Shown: positions 35,845 through 45,368, numbered from the stretch's first letter. The stretch is 64,000 bases of DNA from Nonomuraea jabiensis (GCF_014204795.1 NZ_JACHMB010000001.1:6088501-6152500), one strand, 5' to 3'. Numbers and translations are program-made. Notes: generated by a model not told the origin, from the sequence alone.

Positions 35845-36881
35845 GGCTGGCCAATCTCCAGATATTTGATGGTTTTCCGCAGGTAGGAAAAGGCGACGTG
35901 GAGGCGTCCATCGCCGCCGTCGACGACGCTCGGGTAGGAGTAGCCGAGCTCGTTCTGCCAGTACTCGGGGTCGGCGTCCTGCAGCACCCGCCGGTGCGGC
36001 CACCGGGCGCCGCCGTCCTCCGACACCGCGAGGACCAGCGGGGTGCGCAGCGCCTTCCTGCGCCGCTCCCCGTTCTTGGTCACCCATCTGAACTGGTCGC
36101 GCTCCAGGCTCGCGTCGTTGTAGACGAGCGCGAGCCGGCCATCCACCCTCGTGAGCTGGACGGAGGAGTCGTTGTTCGGCAGGTCGGTCCGTTCGGGAGC
36201 CGACCACGTACGGCCGTCGGCGGAGGACGAGGCGTGGATGCGGCCCGCCCTCCGGTCCCTGAACAGCGCGAGCAGCCGGCCGTCCGGCCGCCGCGCGATC
36301 GTCATCTGCACCAGGTCGCGGCTGCCGGGGACCGGGTGCTCGGTCCACGTGCGCCCGCCGTCCGCGCTGACCTCGACGACGCTGCGGTCACCGCAGGCCC
36401 CGCAGTGGTAGGCGGGCAGCAGCCAGGTGCCGTCGTCCAGGATCAGCGGCGGGTGCCGCACGAAGATCCCCGGCTCGGCGAGCAGCACCCGGGGTACGCT
36501 CCACGTGCGTCCGGCGTCCGCCGAGGTCCTGGCCACGACGTGCGCGCTCTTCTGGTCGTAAGGCTCGCTGGAGGTGTGCAGCAGCCAGAGCAGCCCGTCC
36601 GCCTCGAACAGCACCGGGTTCTGCTCGCTGCGCTCCGGGTCGGCGGCGATCACCTGGGGCGGTTCCCAGCGGTCGCCGGCCAGCCGCGACAGCACGACGT
36701 CCGTGCCGGGGTGGCCCTCCTCGGGGCCGCTGAACCAGGTGCACAGCAGGTCGCCGCCCTGGGTGCGCAGCAGGTTGGCCGCGTGGTTGTCCGGGCCGTG
36801 CGGCGCGGGCAGCAGCGCCTCGCGCACGCCCGGAAGGTCCGGTGACGGCCGGATGACGCCGTCGAAGCGAGGGTCGCTCAT
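35841..36881 (-). CDS. BNR/sialidase-like propeller, cytoplasmic
   Basis: 346 aa without a signal peptide. Asp-box motifs recur (SADAGRTWSVP, SADGGRTWTEH, SSADGRTWSAP, SEDGGARW), showing a six-bladed propeller of the GH33-like/BNR_2 class, as in domains annotated exo-alpha-sialidase. Conserved N-terminal LLPAPHGPDNHAANL and TWFSGPEEG match this group. It is related to the exported propeller downstream but shares only the fold-level pattern. Putative role: removal of an acidic or unusual terminal sugar from imported oligosaccharide. The ATG overlaps the OppF stop and its own stop overlaps the next ATG. Confidence 0.82.
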   Translation of the reverse strand: MSDPRFDGVIRPSPDLPGVREALLPAPHGPDNHAANLLRTQGGDLLCTWFSGPEEGHPGTDVVLSRLAGDRWEPPQVIAADPERSEQNPVLFEADGLLWLLHTSSEPYDQKSAHVVARTSADAGRTWSVPRVLLAEPGIFVRHPPLILDDGTWLLPAYHCGACGDRSVVEVSADGGRTWTEHPVPGSRDLVQMTIARRPDGRLLALFRDRRAGRIHASSSADGRTWSAPERTDLPNNDSSVQLTRVDGRLALVYNDASLERDQFRWVTKNGERRRKALRTPLVLAVSEDGGARWPHRRVLQDADPEYWQNELGYSYPSVVDGGDGRLHVAFSYLRKTIKYLEIGQP

Positions 36882-37918
36882 GCCTTCACCTCCCGTACGT
36901 CGGGGTCCGGCACGCCGCGCAGCTCCAGCTCCTCGGCCAGGTGGCAGGCCACCCGGCGGCCCCCGACCGCGCGCAGCGGCGGCGGCTCCGTACGGCAGGT
37001 GTCCCCGGCGTACACGCAGCGCGGGTGGAACGGGCAGCCCGGCGGCACGTGCGCAGGGTCGGCGATGTCGCCGAGCAGCTTGATCCGCTCCCGGTGCCGC
37101 TTGGCCGCCGGGTCCGGGTCGGGCACCGCCGACAGCAGCGCCTCGGTGTACGGGTGCAGCGGCCGCGTGTACAGCTCCTCGGTGGGGCCCTGCTCGACGA
37201 CCTTGCCGAGATACATGACCGCGACCACGTCCGAGACGTGCTCGACGATGCCCAGGTCGTGGCTGACGAACAGGTAGGCCAGGCCCGACTCCTCCCGCAG
37301 GTCCGTCAGCAGGTTCAGGATCTGGGCGCGGACCGACACGTCCAGCGCGCTCACGGCCTCGTCGGCCACCACCAGCCGGGGCGACAGGGCCAGCGCCCGC
37401 GCGATCCCGACGCGCTGGCGCTCGCCGCCGCTGAAGGCGTGCGGGTAGCGGTTGGCGTACTCGGGGCGCAGGCCCACCCGGTCGAGCAGCTCGCCGACGC
37501 GCTCGTCGATCTCGTCCTTGGAGCCGTACCTGTGGGCCCGCATCGGCTCGCCGATGATCTCGCGTAGCGTCTTGCGCGGGTTGAGCGAGGAGTGCGGGTC
37601 CTGGAAGATCATCCGTACCTGCGCCCGGTACGGCTTGAGCTCCTTCTCCCTCAGCCCCGCCACGTCGATGACCGAGCCGTCCGGCTGCCGGTAGAGCATG
37701 CGCCCGCCGGTCGGGTCGTGCGCCCGCACGATGCACCGGCCGAGCGTGGTCTTGCCGCAGCCGGACTCGCCGACCAGGCCGAGCGTGCTGCCCGGCGCGA
37801 TGGCCAGGTCGACCTCGTCCACCGCCTTCACCGCGCCCACCTGGCGGCCCAGCAGCCCGCTGCGGATCGGGAAGTGCTTGGTCAGCCCCTCGATGCTGAG
37901 CAGGGGTTCCGTGCTCAC
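36878..37918 (-). CDS. Opp/Dpp-type ABC importer ATPase (OppF-like)
   Basis: 346 aa. Walker A GESGCGKTT near residues 50-58, Q-loop FQDP, signature FSGGERQRVGIARAL, Walker B LVVADEAVSALD and H-loop FVSHDLGIVEHV, followed by the oligo_HPY C-terminal domain with CPFHPRC. Pairs with the OppD-like ATPase encoded just upstream to power the importer. In actinobacteria and Thermotoga such peptide-type importers often carry oligosaccharides; the context of pectinases argues for oligogalacturonide or rhamnogalacturonan oligomers here. The GTG at 37918 overlaps the OppD stop by four bases. Confidence 0.95.
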   Translation of the reverse strand: MSTEPLLSIEGLTKHFPIRSGLLGRQVGAVKAVDEVDLAIAPGSTLGLVGESGCGKTTLGRCIVRAHDPTGGRMLYRQPDGSVIDVAGLREKELKPYRAQVRMIFQDPHSSLNPRKTLREIIGEPMRAHRYGSKDEIDERVGELLDRVGLRPEYANRYPHAFSGGERQRVGIARALALSPRLVVADEAVSALDVSVRAQILNLLTDLREESGLAYLFVSHDLGIVEHVSDVVAVMYLGKVVEQGPTEELYTRPLHPYTEALLSAVPDPDPAAKRHRERIKLLGDIADPAHVPPGCPFHPRCVYAGDTCRTEPPPLRAVGGRRVACHLAEELELRGVPDPDVREVKA

Positions 37919-38910
37919 GCTTCCTCCTCGTAGAGCAGGCAGGAGACCTCGCGGTCGGCCATGGGGACCCGGCGCGGCAGCACGACGTCGCACTTCCCGG
38001 CCACGACGGAGTCGCAGCGCGGGTGGAACGGGCAGCCGTCCGGCCGCGCGTACGGCGGGGGCACCATGCCCTTGATCGCCGTCAGGCGGGTCCGCGAGGC
38101 CCGCCCGAGCCGGGGCATCGAGCGCAGCAGCGCCCGCGTGTACGGATGCCGGGGCGCGGCCAGCACCTGCTCGGCCGCCCCGTACTCCACGACCCGGCCC
38201 AGGTACATGACCGCCATGCTGTCGGCCACCTGCGCGGCCACTCCCAGGTCGTGCGTGATCAGCATGATGGCCATGCCGAAGTCCGCCTGCAGGTCCCGCA
38301 GCAGCTCCAGGATCTGCGCCTGGGTGGTCACGTCCAGCGCCGTCGTCGGCTCGTCGGCGATGAGCAGGCTCGGCCGGCACGACAGCGCCATGGCGATCAT
38401 CGCGCGCTGCCGCATCCCGCCGCTCAGCTCGAACGGGTACGCGTCCACCCGGCGCTGCGGCATGGGGATGCCGACCCGGTCGAGCATCTCGATCGCGCGT
38501 TTGCGGGCGGCGGCCTTGCCGACGTTCTCGTGCAGCCGGACCGCCTCGACGATCTGGCTGCCGATCGTGTGCACCAGGCTCAGCGACGCCATCGGCTCCT
38601 GGAACACCATCGCGATGTCCCGCCACCTGACCTGCCGCAGCAGCCTGCGGTCCGCGCCGACCAGCTCGACGGGGCCGCCCTCGCGGTGCAGCGTGATCCG
38701 CCCGCCCTCGATGTGGCCCGGCGGGTCCACCAGGCGCAGGATCGAGCGGGCCATGACGCTCTTCCCGCAGCCGGACTCGCCGACGATGGCCAGCGTCTCG
38801 CCCTTGCGCACCCGCAGGTCCACGCCGTCCACCGCGCACACGACGCCGTCGTCGAGCAGGAAGTGGGTACGCAGGTCCTGGATCTCAAGCAGCACGTCGT
38901 CTGCGGCCAC
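37915..38910 (-). CDS. Opp/Dpp-type ABC importer ATPase (OppD-like)
   Basis: 331 aa. Walker A GESGCGKS, signature LSGGMRQRAMIAMAL, Walker B LLIADEPTTALD, H-loop LITHDLGVAAQV, and a C-terminal CPFHPRC segment as in OppD/DppD. Forms the second ATPase of the importer. Starts with GTG at 38910, overlapping the end of the OppC-like gene by 26 bases. Confidence 0.95.
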   Translation of the reverse strand: MAADDVLLEIQDLRTHFLLDDGVVCAVDGVDLRVRKGETLAIVGESGCGKSVMARSILRLVDPPGHIEGGRITLHREGGPVELVGADRRLLRQVRWRDIAMVFQEPMASLSLVHTIGSQIVEAVRLHENVGKAAARKRAIEMLDRVGIPMPQRRVDAYPFELSGGMRQRAMIAMALSCRPSLLIADEPTTALDVTTQAQILELLRDLQADFGMAIMLITHDLGVAAQVADSMAVMYLGRVVEYGAAEQVLAAPRHPYTRALLRSMPRLGRASRTRLTAIKGMVPPPYARPDGCPFHPRCDSVVAGKCDVVLPRRVPMADREVSCLLYEEEA

Positions 38911-40015
38911 GCCGGATCCTCCTGTTCCCGTAAGGATCGGCGGCGTCCCGCAAGCCGTCGCCGAAGAAGTTCATGGCCACCACGACCACCACCACCGCGA
39001 CGCCCGGCGCCAGCAGCCAGGGCGCGTTCGCGACCACGCGGACGTTCTGGGCGCCCTCCAGCAGCACGCCCCAGCTCACCGCCGGCGCCTGCAGGCCGAG
39101 CCCGAGGAAGCTCAGGCTCGTCTCGCCGAGGATCATGCTCGGGATGGCCAGCGACAGCGACGCGATGATGTGGCTGGCGAACGACGGGATCATGTGCCGG
39201 AAGATGATCGACAGCCGGCCCACGCCGTCCAGCCGGGCGGCCATGACGAAGTCCTCCTCGCGCAGCGACAGGAAGCGGCCGCGCACGTCCCTCGCCAGCC
39301 CGGTCCACCCGATCAGCGACAGGATCACCGTGATGGCGAAATACCTGGTCAGCGGCCCCCAGTCGGTCGGGAGCGCGGCCGAGAGCGCCATCCAGAGCGG
39401 CAGCGTCGGGATCGCGATCAGGAACTCGATGACCCGCTGCACGGCGTTGTCCACGCCGCCCCCGAAATATCCGGATATGCCGCCTATGAGCATGCCGAGT
39501 AAGAAGCTGGCCGCGACCCCCACCAGGCCGATCGACAGCGACACCCGGGCCCCGTGGATGAGCCTGGACAGCAGGTCGCGCCCGTTCTGGTCGGAGCCCA
39601 GCAGGAAGACCGGATCGCCCTTGGTGACCGGGCCGATCAGGTGGAGGTCCGACGGGATCAGGCCCAGCAGCTCGTACTCGTCGCCGTGCACGAACAGCCC
39701 GACGTCGATCCGCCGGCCGGGGTCCTCGGTGTAGCGCTGCTCGTACGTCTTCGGGTCCCGCTCGGTGCGGTAGCCGTGCACGTACAGGCCGAGGTCGCCC
39801 GAGAAGCGCAGCACCTGCGGCGGCGCGTACGTCATCGACGTGTTCGCGGTCGCGCTGGACATCGGCGCGAAGAACTCCGCGAAGATCGCCACGAAATACA
39901 CCGGCACCAGGATGGCCATCCCGGCCAGCGCGAGCCGGTGCCTGCGGAACTGCCGCCACATCAGCCGCCACTGCGGCAGCGTTCCCACTTCCTTGGTCGG
40001 TCGCCTGAGGAACAT
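38885..40015 (-). CDS. Opp/Dpp-type permease (OppC-like) with long extracytoplasmic insert
   Basis: 376 aa. Helix 1 (LALAGMAILVPVYFVAIFAEFF) is followed by an extracytoplasmic stretch of about 100 residues (SATANTSMTYAPPQVLRFSG and onward) before GSDQNGRDLLSRLIHGARVSL, the standard OppC start of the membrane core. The EAA loop is DFVMAARLDGVGRLSIIFRHMIP in part. Typical OppC proteins are nearer 300 residues, so the insert is notable and could contact the large binding protein. The Arg-rich C terminus overlaps OppD. Confidence 0.93.
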   Translation of the reverse strand: MFLRRPTKEVGTLPQWRLMWRQFRRHRLALAGMAILVPVYFVAIFAEFFAPMSSATANTSMTYAPPQVLRFSGDLGLYVHGYRTERDPKTYEQRYTEDPGRRIDVGLFVHGDEYELLGLIPSDLHLIGPVTKGDPVFLLGSDQNGRDLLSRLIHGARVSLSIGLVGVAASFLLGMLIGGISGYFGGGVDNAVQRVIEFLIAIPTLPLWMALSAALPTDWGPLTRYFAITVILSLIGWTGLARDVRGRFLSLREEDFVMAARLDGVGRLSIIFRHMIPSFASHIIASLSLAIPSMILGETSLSFLGLGLQAPAVSWGVLLEGAQNVRVVANAPWLLAPGVAVVVVVVAMNFFGDGLRDAADPYGNRRIRRGRRRRAA

Positions 40016-40021
40016 GCGCCG

Positions 40022-41020
40022 CTACTCTCTCTTGTACCGTTTGCGGATTCGCGGGTCCCACCACGCCAGCGCCAGGTCGCTCACCACGGTTCCGATCACG
40101 GTCAGCGTGCTGAGGATCATGATGAAGCTGCCGACCAGGTACATGTCCTGGTTCATGACGCCGTTGAGCAGCAGCGGGCCGCCGGTCGGCAGGCTCATGA
40201 CCACCGACACGATCGTCTCCCCGCCGATCAGGCCGGGCAGCAGCCAGCCGACCGTGCTGAAGAACGGGCTGAGCGACATCCGCACCGGGTACTTCAGCAG
40301 CAGCTTCCACTCCGGCAGGCCCTTGGCCCTGGCCGTGTGCACGTACGGGCGGTAGAGCTCGTCCAGCAGGTTCGCCCGGGTCACCCGGATCATGCCGGCG
40401 GTGCCCGACACGCCGATCACCACGATCGGCACCCACAGGTGGCCGAGCAGGTCGAGGACCTTGCCCAGGTTCCAGGCGGCGTCCTGGAACTCGGGGGAGA
40501 ACAGGCCCCCGACGCTCTGGCCGAAGAAGCGGAAGCCGACGTACATGAGGATCAGCGCCAGCATGAACTCCGGCACCGCCATGCCGATGAACCCCAGGAA
40601 CGAGAAGCCGTAGTCGCCCCACGAGTACTGCTTGACCGCGCTGTAGATGCCGATCGGGAACGCGATCGCCCAGACCATGAGCAGCGAGCTGATCGACAGC
40701 ACCGCCGACAGCGCGACCCGCTCGCCGATGAGCGTGGAGACCGCCTGGTTCCAGGCAAACGATTGACCAAAATCGCCGTGCAGCAGGATCGCCGTGATCC
40801 AGCGCCAGTACTGCACCAGGAGCGGGTCGTCGAGGCCGTACCGGTGCCTGAGGTTGGCGATCTCCGCCGGGGTGAGGCCCTCGCCGCCCGCCTGCGCGTT
40901 GGCCACGAGCGTCGAGACGTAGTCGCCGGGCGGCAGGTTGATGATGACGAACGTGACGATCGAGATCGCCCAGAGCGTCACCACCACGTAGACCAGGCGG
41001 CGGCCGAAGTAGCCCAGCAC
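40022..41020 (-). CDS. Opp/Dpp-type permease (OppB-like)
   Basis: 332 aa, six membrane helices. Opens with MLGYFGRRLVYVVVTLW, typical of OppB, then the LRHRYGLDDPLLVQYWRW segment, and an EAA loop near YVHTARAKGLPEWKLLLKY. Forms the channel with the OppC-like protein. Nine bases after the binding-protein gene and six before OppC. Confidence 0.95.
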   Translation of the reverse strand: MLGYFGRRLVYVVVTLWAISIVTFVIINLPPGDYVSTLVANAQAGGEGLTPAEIANLRHRYGLDDPLLVQYWRWITAILLHGDFGQSFAWNQAVSTLIGERVALSAVLSISSLLMVWAIAFPIGIYSAVKQYSWGDYGFSFLGFIGMAVPEFMLALILMYVGFRFFGQSVGGLFSPEFQDAAWNLGKVLDLLGHLWVPIVVIGVSGTAGMIRVTRANLLDELYRPYVHTARAKGLPEWKLLLKYPVRMSLSPFFSTVGWLLPGLIGGETIVSVVMSLPTGGPLLLNGVMNQDMYLVGSFIMILSTLTVIGTVVSDLALAWWDPRIRKRYKRE

Positions 41021-41029
41021 GTCGGCCCC

Positions 41030-43012
41030 TCAGAGGGAGTACTGCTCGGGCTGGGTCGGCCCGGGCGTGGTGAGCGCGTTGGCCATCGAGTCGGGCACGT
41101 TCTTGAAGCTGTTCGACACGATGCCGTACTCCTCCGGGTACGTGCTGATCCCGATCGCGTAGAACTGCCGCGCCGCGATCTCGACCACCTTTCTGGCGGA
41201 CTCGATCGCCTTGGTGGTGTCGGGCTCGGTGCGCATCCTGGTGAACGCCTCCAGCTGGTCGCGCACCTCCTTCGGCGGCTCGTCGCCCGCCTTGCCCTTG
41301 CTGCCGTACCACTGCGCCCAGCGGATGGCGTAGCGGGCGCTGCCGGAGTTGCTCGGCACGTAGTAGTGGTCGCCGCCGCTGCCCGTGATGACGTCGAAGT
41401 CGCTGCAGGTGTACGTGGCGGCCTGCGGCTGGTTCGCCATCGTGCGCTCGGTGAACAGCGTCCCCGCGACCGGGTCCACCCGCAGCCCGACCCCGACCGC
41501 CTCCCAGCCCTTCTTCACGAACTCCAGCGCCTCGGTGTGGTGCGGGAACTCGGTGCTGGCCATGACCGTGACGACCAGCGGCTTGCCGTCGGGGCCCAGG
41601 CGCTTGCCGTCGGCGTCCTTCTCGGTCAGCCCGGCCTTGTCGAGGTGCTCGTTCGCCTTCGCCGCGTCGAACTCGGTGTACTGCTTGGCGAACGCCTCGT
41701 CGTAGACCACGTTCCGCCTGGACGGGGCGGCCTGCCACGGCTCGCCCTGGCCCGCGTACACGCCGTCGATGATCTCCTTGCGGTTGATCGCGTACGACAG
41801 CCCGATCCTGAAGTCCTTGTCCTGGAACAGCTTGCGCAGGCCCTCGTCCGCGATGGTCTGGTTGAACTGGATGATCATCGTGTTGCTGAGCCGGCTCGGC
41901 ACGTCGAACAGCCGGTACTTGCCCTTGGCGGCGTTCTGGGAGACCAGCGGCTTGTTCTCCGGCGTGTTGAAGTTGCGCAGCTGCATGCCGATCTCGCCGT
42001 TCATGATCTTCAGCAGCTCGACCTGGACGTCGCCCAGCACCTCCGCCCGGTAGCGGTCGATGTAGGGGAGCTGGCGCCCCTGCTGGTCGACCTTCCAGTA
42101 GTACGGGTTGCGCTCGGCCACCAGCGCCGTGCCCTTGCCGATCGGGTTGGTCACCTTCCAGGCGTGCAGCGTGGGCTGGTCGGCGTTGTGCCACGGGTCC
42201 TGCTTCAGCATGAACAGCTGCGTCCAGTCCTCGAGCTGCTGGTCCTTGGCGAGCTGGTCGGCGTCCGGGTTGTACTTCTTGTGGAACTGCTTGAGGTAGT
42301 GCTTGGGCAGCAGGACCCCGCTCAAACCGGGCCGCTCGAACGTCGCGACCGCGATCTGGTACAGCAGCCCCGCCTTTGGCTCCTTGTAGACGTAGCGGAC
42401 GGTCCGGTCGTCCACCTTCTCGACCTTCACCCGCTCGGTGGTGCTGCCGTTCTCCAGGAAGAGGTCGTAGATGCCGGTGGTGTGCAGGTCGTGGTACGTG
42501 GCCACGTCCTCGAAGGCGAACAGCAGGTCGTCGGCGGTGCACGGCTGGCCGTCCGACCACTTGAGGCCCTCGCGCAGGCGGAAGACGTATTCCCGGCCCC
42601 CGTCCTTGACCTCGAACTCCGCCACGTTGGCCACGATGTCGTCGAGGCCCTTCTGGCCGTTCGTGCCGGGCTTGAGCCTGACCAGCGGCTCGTACCCGAG
42701 GGTGTTGATCAGCCAGTCGATGTCGTCGTCGCCGACGATGGCCGAGGCCCAGGTGCCGCCGTACGTGCCCGGCTCCTTCAGCGGCGTGACGACGAGGGGG
42801 TTCTTCGGCAGGCGCTGCTCCAGCGGCGGCAGCTTGCCGCTCTTGACCAGCTGCGCGAGCGCCGGGGACTCCTTGGCGGACATGTCGGCGGCCTGGGCGG
42901 CGCCGCCCGTGTCGGGGCTGGTGTCGAAGAAGCTGCAGCCGGAGGCGGTCGTCAGCAGGAGGAGACCGCCGCCGCGGAGGAGGTTCCTCCTCGTCAACGG
43001 GTGGTGAGTCAT
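41030..43012 (-). CDS. Opp/Dpp-type (family 5) solute-binding lipoprotein
   Basis: 660 aa, longer than most peptide-binding proteins. The N terminus has both a twin arginine (LTRRNLLRGG) and a lipobox (TTASGC, Cys at residue 26), so it is probably a Tat-exported lipoprotein. SBP_bac_5 features include YVFRLREGLKWSDGQPCTADD in part, then FRIGLSYAINRKEI and IGISTYPEEYG. As the capture component of the OppBCDF importer in a pectinase operon it is a candidate receptor for large branched pectic oligosaccharides. It follows PL1 after 16 bp. Confidence 0.95.
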   Translation of the reverse strand: MTHHPLTRRNLLRGGGLLLLTTASGCSFFDTSPDTGGAAQAADMSAKESPALAQLVKSGKLPPLEQRLPKNPLVVTPLKEPGTYGGTWASAIVGDDDIDWLINTLGYEPLVRLKPGTNGQKGLDDIVANVAEFEVKDGGREYVFRLREGLKWSDGQPCTADDLLFAFEDVATYHDLHTTGIYDLFLENGSTTERVKVEKVDDRTVRYVYKEPKAGLLYQIAVATFERPGLSGVLLPKHYLKQFHKKYNPDADQLAKDQQLEDWTQLFMLKQDPWHNADQPTLHAWKVTNPIGKGTALVAERNPYYWKVDQQGRQLPYIDRYRAEVLGDVQVELLKIMNGEIGMQLRNFNTPENKPLVSQNAAKGKYRLFDVPSRLSNTMIIQFNQTIADEGLRKLFQDKDFRIGLSYAINRKEIIDGVYAGQGEPWQAAPSRRNVVYDEAFAKQYTEFDAAKANEHLDKAGLTEKDADGKRLGPDGKPLVVTVMASTEFPHHTEALEFVKKGWEAVGVGLRVDPVAGTLFTERTMANQPQAATYTCSDFDVITGSGGDHYYVPSNSGSARYAIRWAQWYGSKGKAGDEPPKEVRDQLEAFTRMRTEPDTTKAIESARKVVEIAARQFYAIGISTYPEEYGIVSNSFKNVPDSMANALTTPGPTQPEQYSL

Positions 43013-43028
43013 ATGGGGGTGCTCCGTT

Positions 43029-45368
43029 CTAACGATTGACCTTCACCAGGCTGAACCTGGCCGTGGTGTAGGCGTGGACCGCGTTCGCCTCCTGGTTCCC
43101 GTCGACGGCGAGGCCGATGTAGAACCGGCCGGTCCGCATCGCGATGCGCTCGTAGCCGATGCGGTCCCAGTTCAGCGAGTTGGACGACAGGAAGGCCTCG
43201 AACTCGTTGTCCCCGGCCGGCAGGCTCCGGCAGACCAGGCGCAGCCAGTACGGCTTCTTCGGGTTCAGCGGGTCCTCGCCGGCGGCCGGCCAGATGCCGA
43301 CGCTGGGCTGGTTGCCGTTCGAGGCGACCCTGATGGCCTTGGCGCGCATGCCGGCGCCGTCGTCGCCGCTCGCGGACAGACCGATGCCGGCCATCATGAA
43401 CGGCGAGTTCGGCGCGAGGTCCTGGCGCACCATGATGCCCGCGACGGCGTCGACGTGCGCCGTGCTGATGCCGTCCACCCGCGCGGTGATCTCGATGACC
43501 TCGCCCCGCTGGCTGAACCCGACGGCCTGGTAGGCGAAGTGGAAGGAGTCCTTCCAACCGGCGATCTTCCCGGACCCCTTCAGCGTGAACACGCCGTCCT
43601 TCAGCGCCGTGCTCCCGGGGATGGCCACCTCGCCGATGTCCTTCGCCGTCCATGGCTTGTGGGTCATGGTGCGGGTGACGTGGATCGGCACCAGTGACGA
43701 GGTGGTCGCCGACCCGGTGCTGTCGGTGGCGCGGGCCGTCAGGGAGTAGGTGCCGTCGGTCGCGTCCGCCCAGGTCGCCTGGTACGGCGCCGCGGTCGCC
43801 TCGCCGATCTTCTTGTCGCCGTGGAAGAACTCGACCCTGGCGATGGACGCGCCGTCGAGGGCCTTGGCGTCGGCCTGGACGACGATGGACTGCTGGTCCG
43901 TGGCCGCCGCGAACACCTGGTCGGTCTTGGGGGAGACGATCGCCACCTCGGGGTTGCGGGCCCCGGCTCGCTGGATGGAGTTCAGGTAGCGCTCCAGGTT
44001 CGTGTACCCGCTGCCGTCCACCGTCTGTGCGTCGTCGGCGCTCTGCGGGTTCAGCCCCTGGGCGGTCTCCCACTCGTCCGGCATGCCGTCGTGGTCGCTG
44101 TCGGCGGGCGCGGGCACCTCGGGCGGCGACGGCAGCCAGCCGCCCACGTCCTTCTGGGAGTTGATGTGGCGCCCCGTGCCGGTGCGCGCCTCGTTGATCA
44201 GCCTGGCGTCGATGGCGTCCCGCCGCGGCAGGATGGCTCCGGCCTGCTCCAGGACCGTTGCGAACGCCTGCTCCGCGGACTGCTCCGTGATGCCGTTCTC
44301 GAACTCCACCGGCCTGGGCCGCAGCGTGATGCCACCGGTCGGGTAGCTGATGCCGCGCGTGTTGTCGGCCGTGATGTCGGCGTGGCCCTCGACGGTGTTG
44401 CCGCTGACGTGCCACTCGCCGAACCGGCCGGGGGCCACGATCGTCCTGGCGATCGGGGCCAGCGTGTTGGGGCCGGGCTTGTAGTAGTTGCCGACGATGT
44501 TGATGCCGTTGGCCCACTCGCCGCCGTAGCAGGACGTGATCCCGGGGTTGTAGATCACGTTGTTGCGGTGGTCCACCACCAGGCTCATGCCCTCGGTGAA
44601 ACTGAAGCGCGGGTTGCGGCCGTTCTCGTGGATGAGCAGGTTGTGGTGGTAGGTGATGGTGTCGCCGCCCCACAGGCCGCCCATGCCGTGCCTGCCCTTG
44701 GGGTGCACCGAGTTCACCAGGCCCTCGGAGATGATGCACCACTGGACGGTCACGTTGGTGTTGCCGTAGACGGAGAAGCACTCGTCCACGCCCCAGCTGA
44801 AGGAGCAGTGGTCGATGATGATGTCGCGCACGCCACGGGCGCCGAAGGTGTCGATGGCGGTGCCGAGCTCGTCGCCGCCGCGGAAGCGCAGATGGCGCAG
44901 GATGATGTTGCTGCCCTTGATCTGCGTCTCGTTGCCGATGACGGTGATGCCGTGGCCGGGGGCGGTCTGACCGGCGATGGTGAGGTTCGAGCCGGTGATG
45001 TCGAGGCCGCCCTTGATCCTGATGTTCCCGGAGACCCGGAAGACCACCGTCCCGTCGGACTTCGCCACCGCCTCACGTAACGACCCGGGGCCGTCGTCGT
45101 CGAGGGTGGTCACCTCGTAGAGGGCGCCACCCCGGCCGCCGGTGGTGTACATCCCGGCCCCCTCGGCGCCGGGGAAGGCGGGCACCCCCTTCGCCTTCAC
45201 CTTCGGCGCGACGGTGGGGCTCGGGCTGGGCGTGGGGCTCGGCCCGGCCGCCGCCATGCCAGAGGTGTCCGCCCATGCCACGGCGGGCGGAACCAACGCC
45301 GCGGACCGCACGAAATCCCGGCGACTGAATGCGGATTGCTGGCGATCGAAGCCTTCGGCCTCGCTCAT
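43029..45368 (-). CDS. PL1-family pectate lyase with extra C-terminal modules
   Basis: 779 aa. A twin-arginine signal (FSRRDFVRSAALV) and Pro/Ser/Thr linker precede a parallel beta-helix: FPGAEGAGMYTTGGRGG, then DHCSFSWGVDECFSVYG and NHNLL-like YHHNLLIHENGRNPRFSF, where the Arg of GRNPR (about residue 250) is the probable catalytic base. This is the secreted pectate lyase subgroup common in actinobacteria; it cleaves polygalacturonate by Ca-dependent beta-elimination. After about residue 450 come a Ca-binding DSDHDGMPDEWE repeat, an Ig-like domain and a lectin-like beta-sandwich. First gene of the 13-gene operon. The ATG at 45368 is the first after a run of non-protein-like codons. Confidence 0.92.
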   Translation of the reverse strand: MSEAEGFDRQQSAFSRRDFVRSAALVPPAVAWADTSGMAAAGPSPTPSPSPTVAPKVKAKGVPAFPGAEGAGMYTTGGRGGALYEVTTLDDDGPGSLREAVAKSDGTVVFRVSGNIRIKGGLDITGSNLTIAGQTAPGHGITVIGNETQIKGSNIILRHLRFRGGDELGTAIDTFGARGVRDIIIDHCSFSWGVDECFSVYGNTNVTVQWCIISEGLVNSVHPKGRHGMGGLWGGDTITYHHNLLIHENGRNPRFSFTEGMSLVVDHRNNVIYNPGITSCYGGEWANGINIVGNYYKPGPNTLAPIARTIVAPGRFGEWHVSGNTVEGHADITADNTRGISYPTGGITLRPRPVEFENGITEQSAEQAFATVLEQAGAILPRRDAIDARLINEARTGTGRHINSQKDVGGWLPSPPEVPAPADSDHDGMPDEWETAQGLNPQSADDAQTVDGSGYTNLERYLNSIQRAGARNPEVAIVSPKTDQVFAAATDQQSIVVQADAKALDGASIARVEFFHGDKKIGEATAAPYQATWADATDGTYSLTARATDSTGSATTSSLVPIHVTRTMTHKPWTAKDIGEVAIPGSTALKDGVFTLKGSGKIAGWKDSFHFAYQAVGFSQRGEVIEITARVDGISTAHVDAVAGIMVRQDLAPNSPFMMAGIGLSASGDDGAGMRAKAIRVASNGNQPSVGIWPAAGEDPLNPKKPYWLRLVCRSLPAGDNEFEAFLSSNSLNWDRIGYERIAMRTGRFYIGLAVDGNQEANAVHAYTTARFSLVKVNR

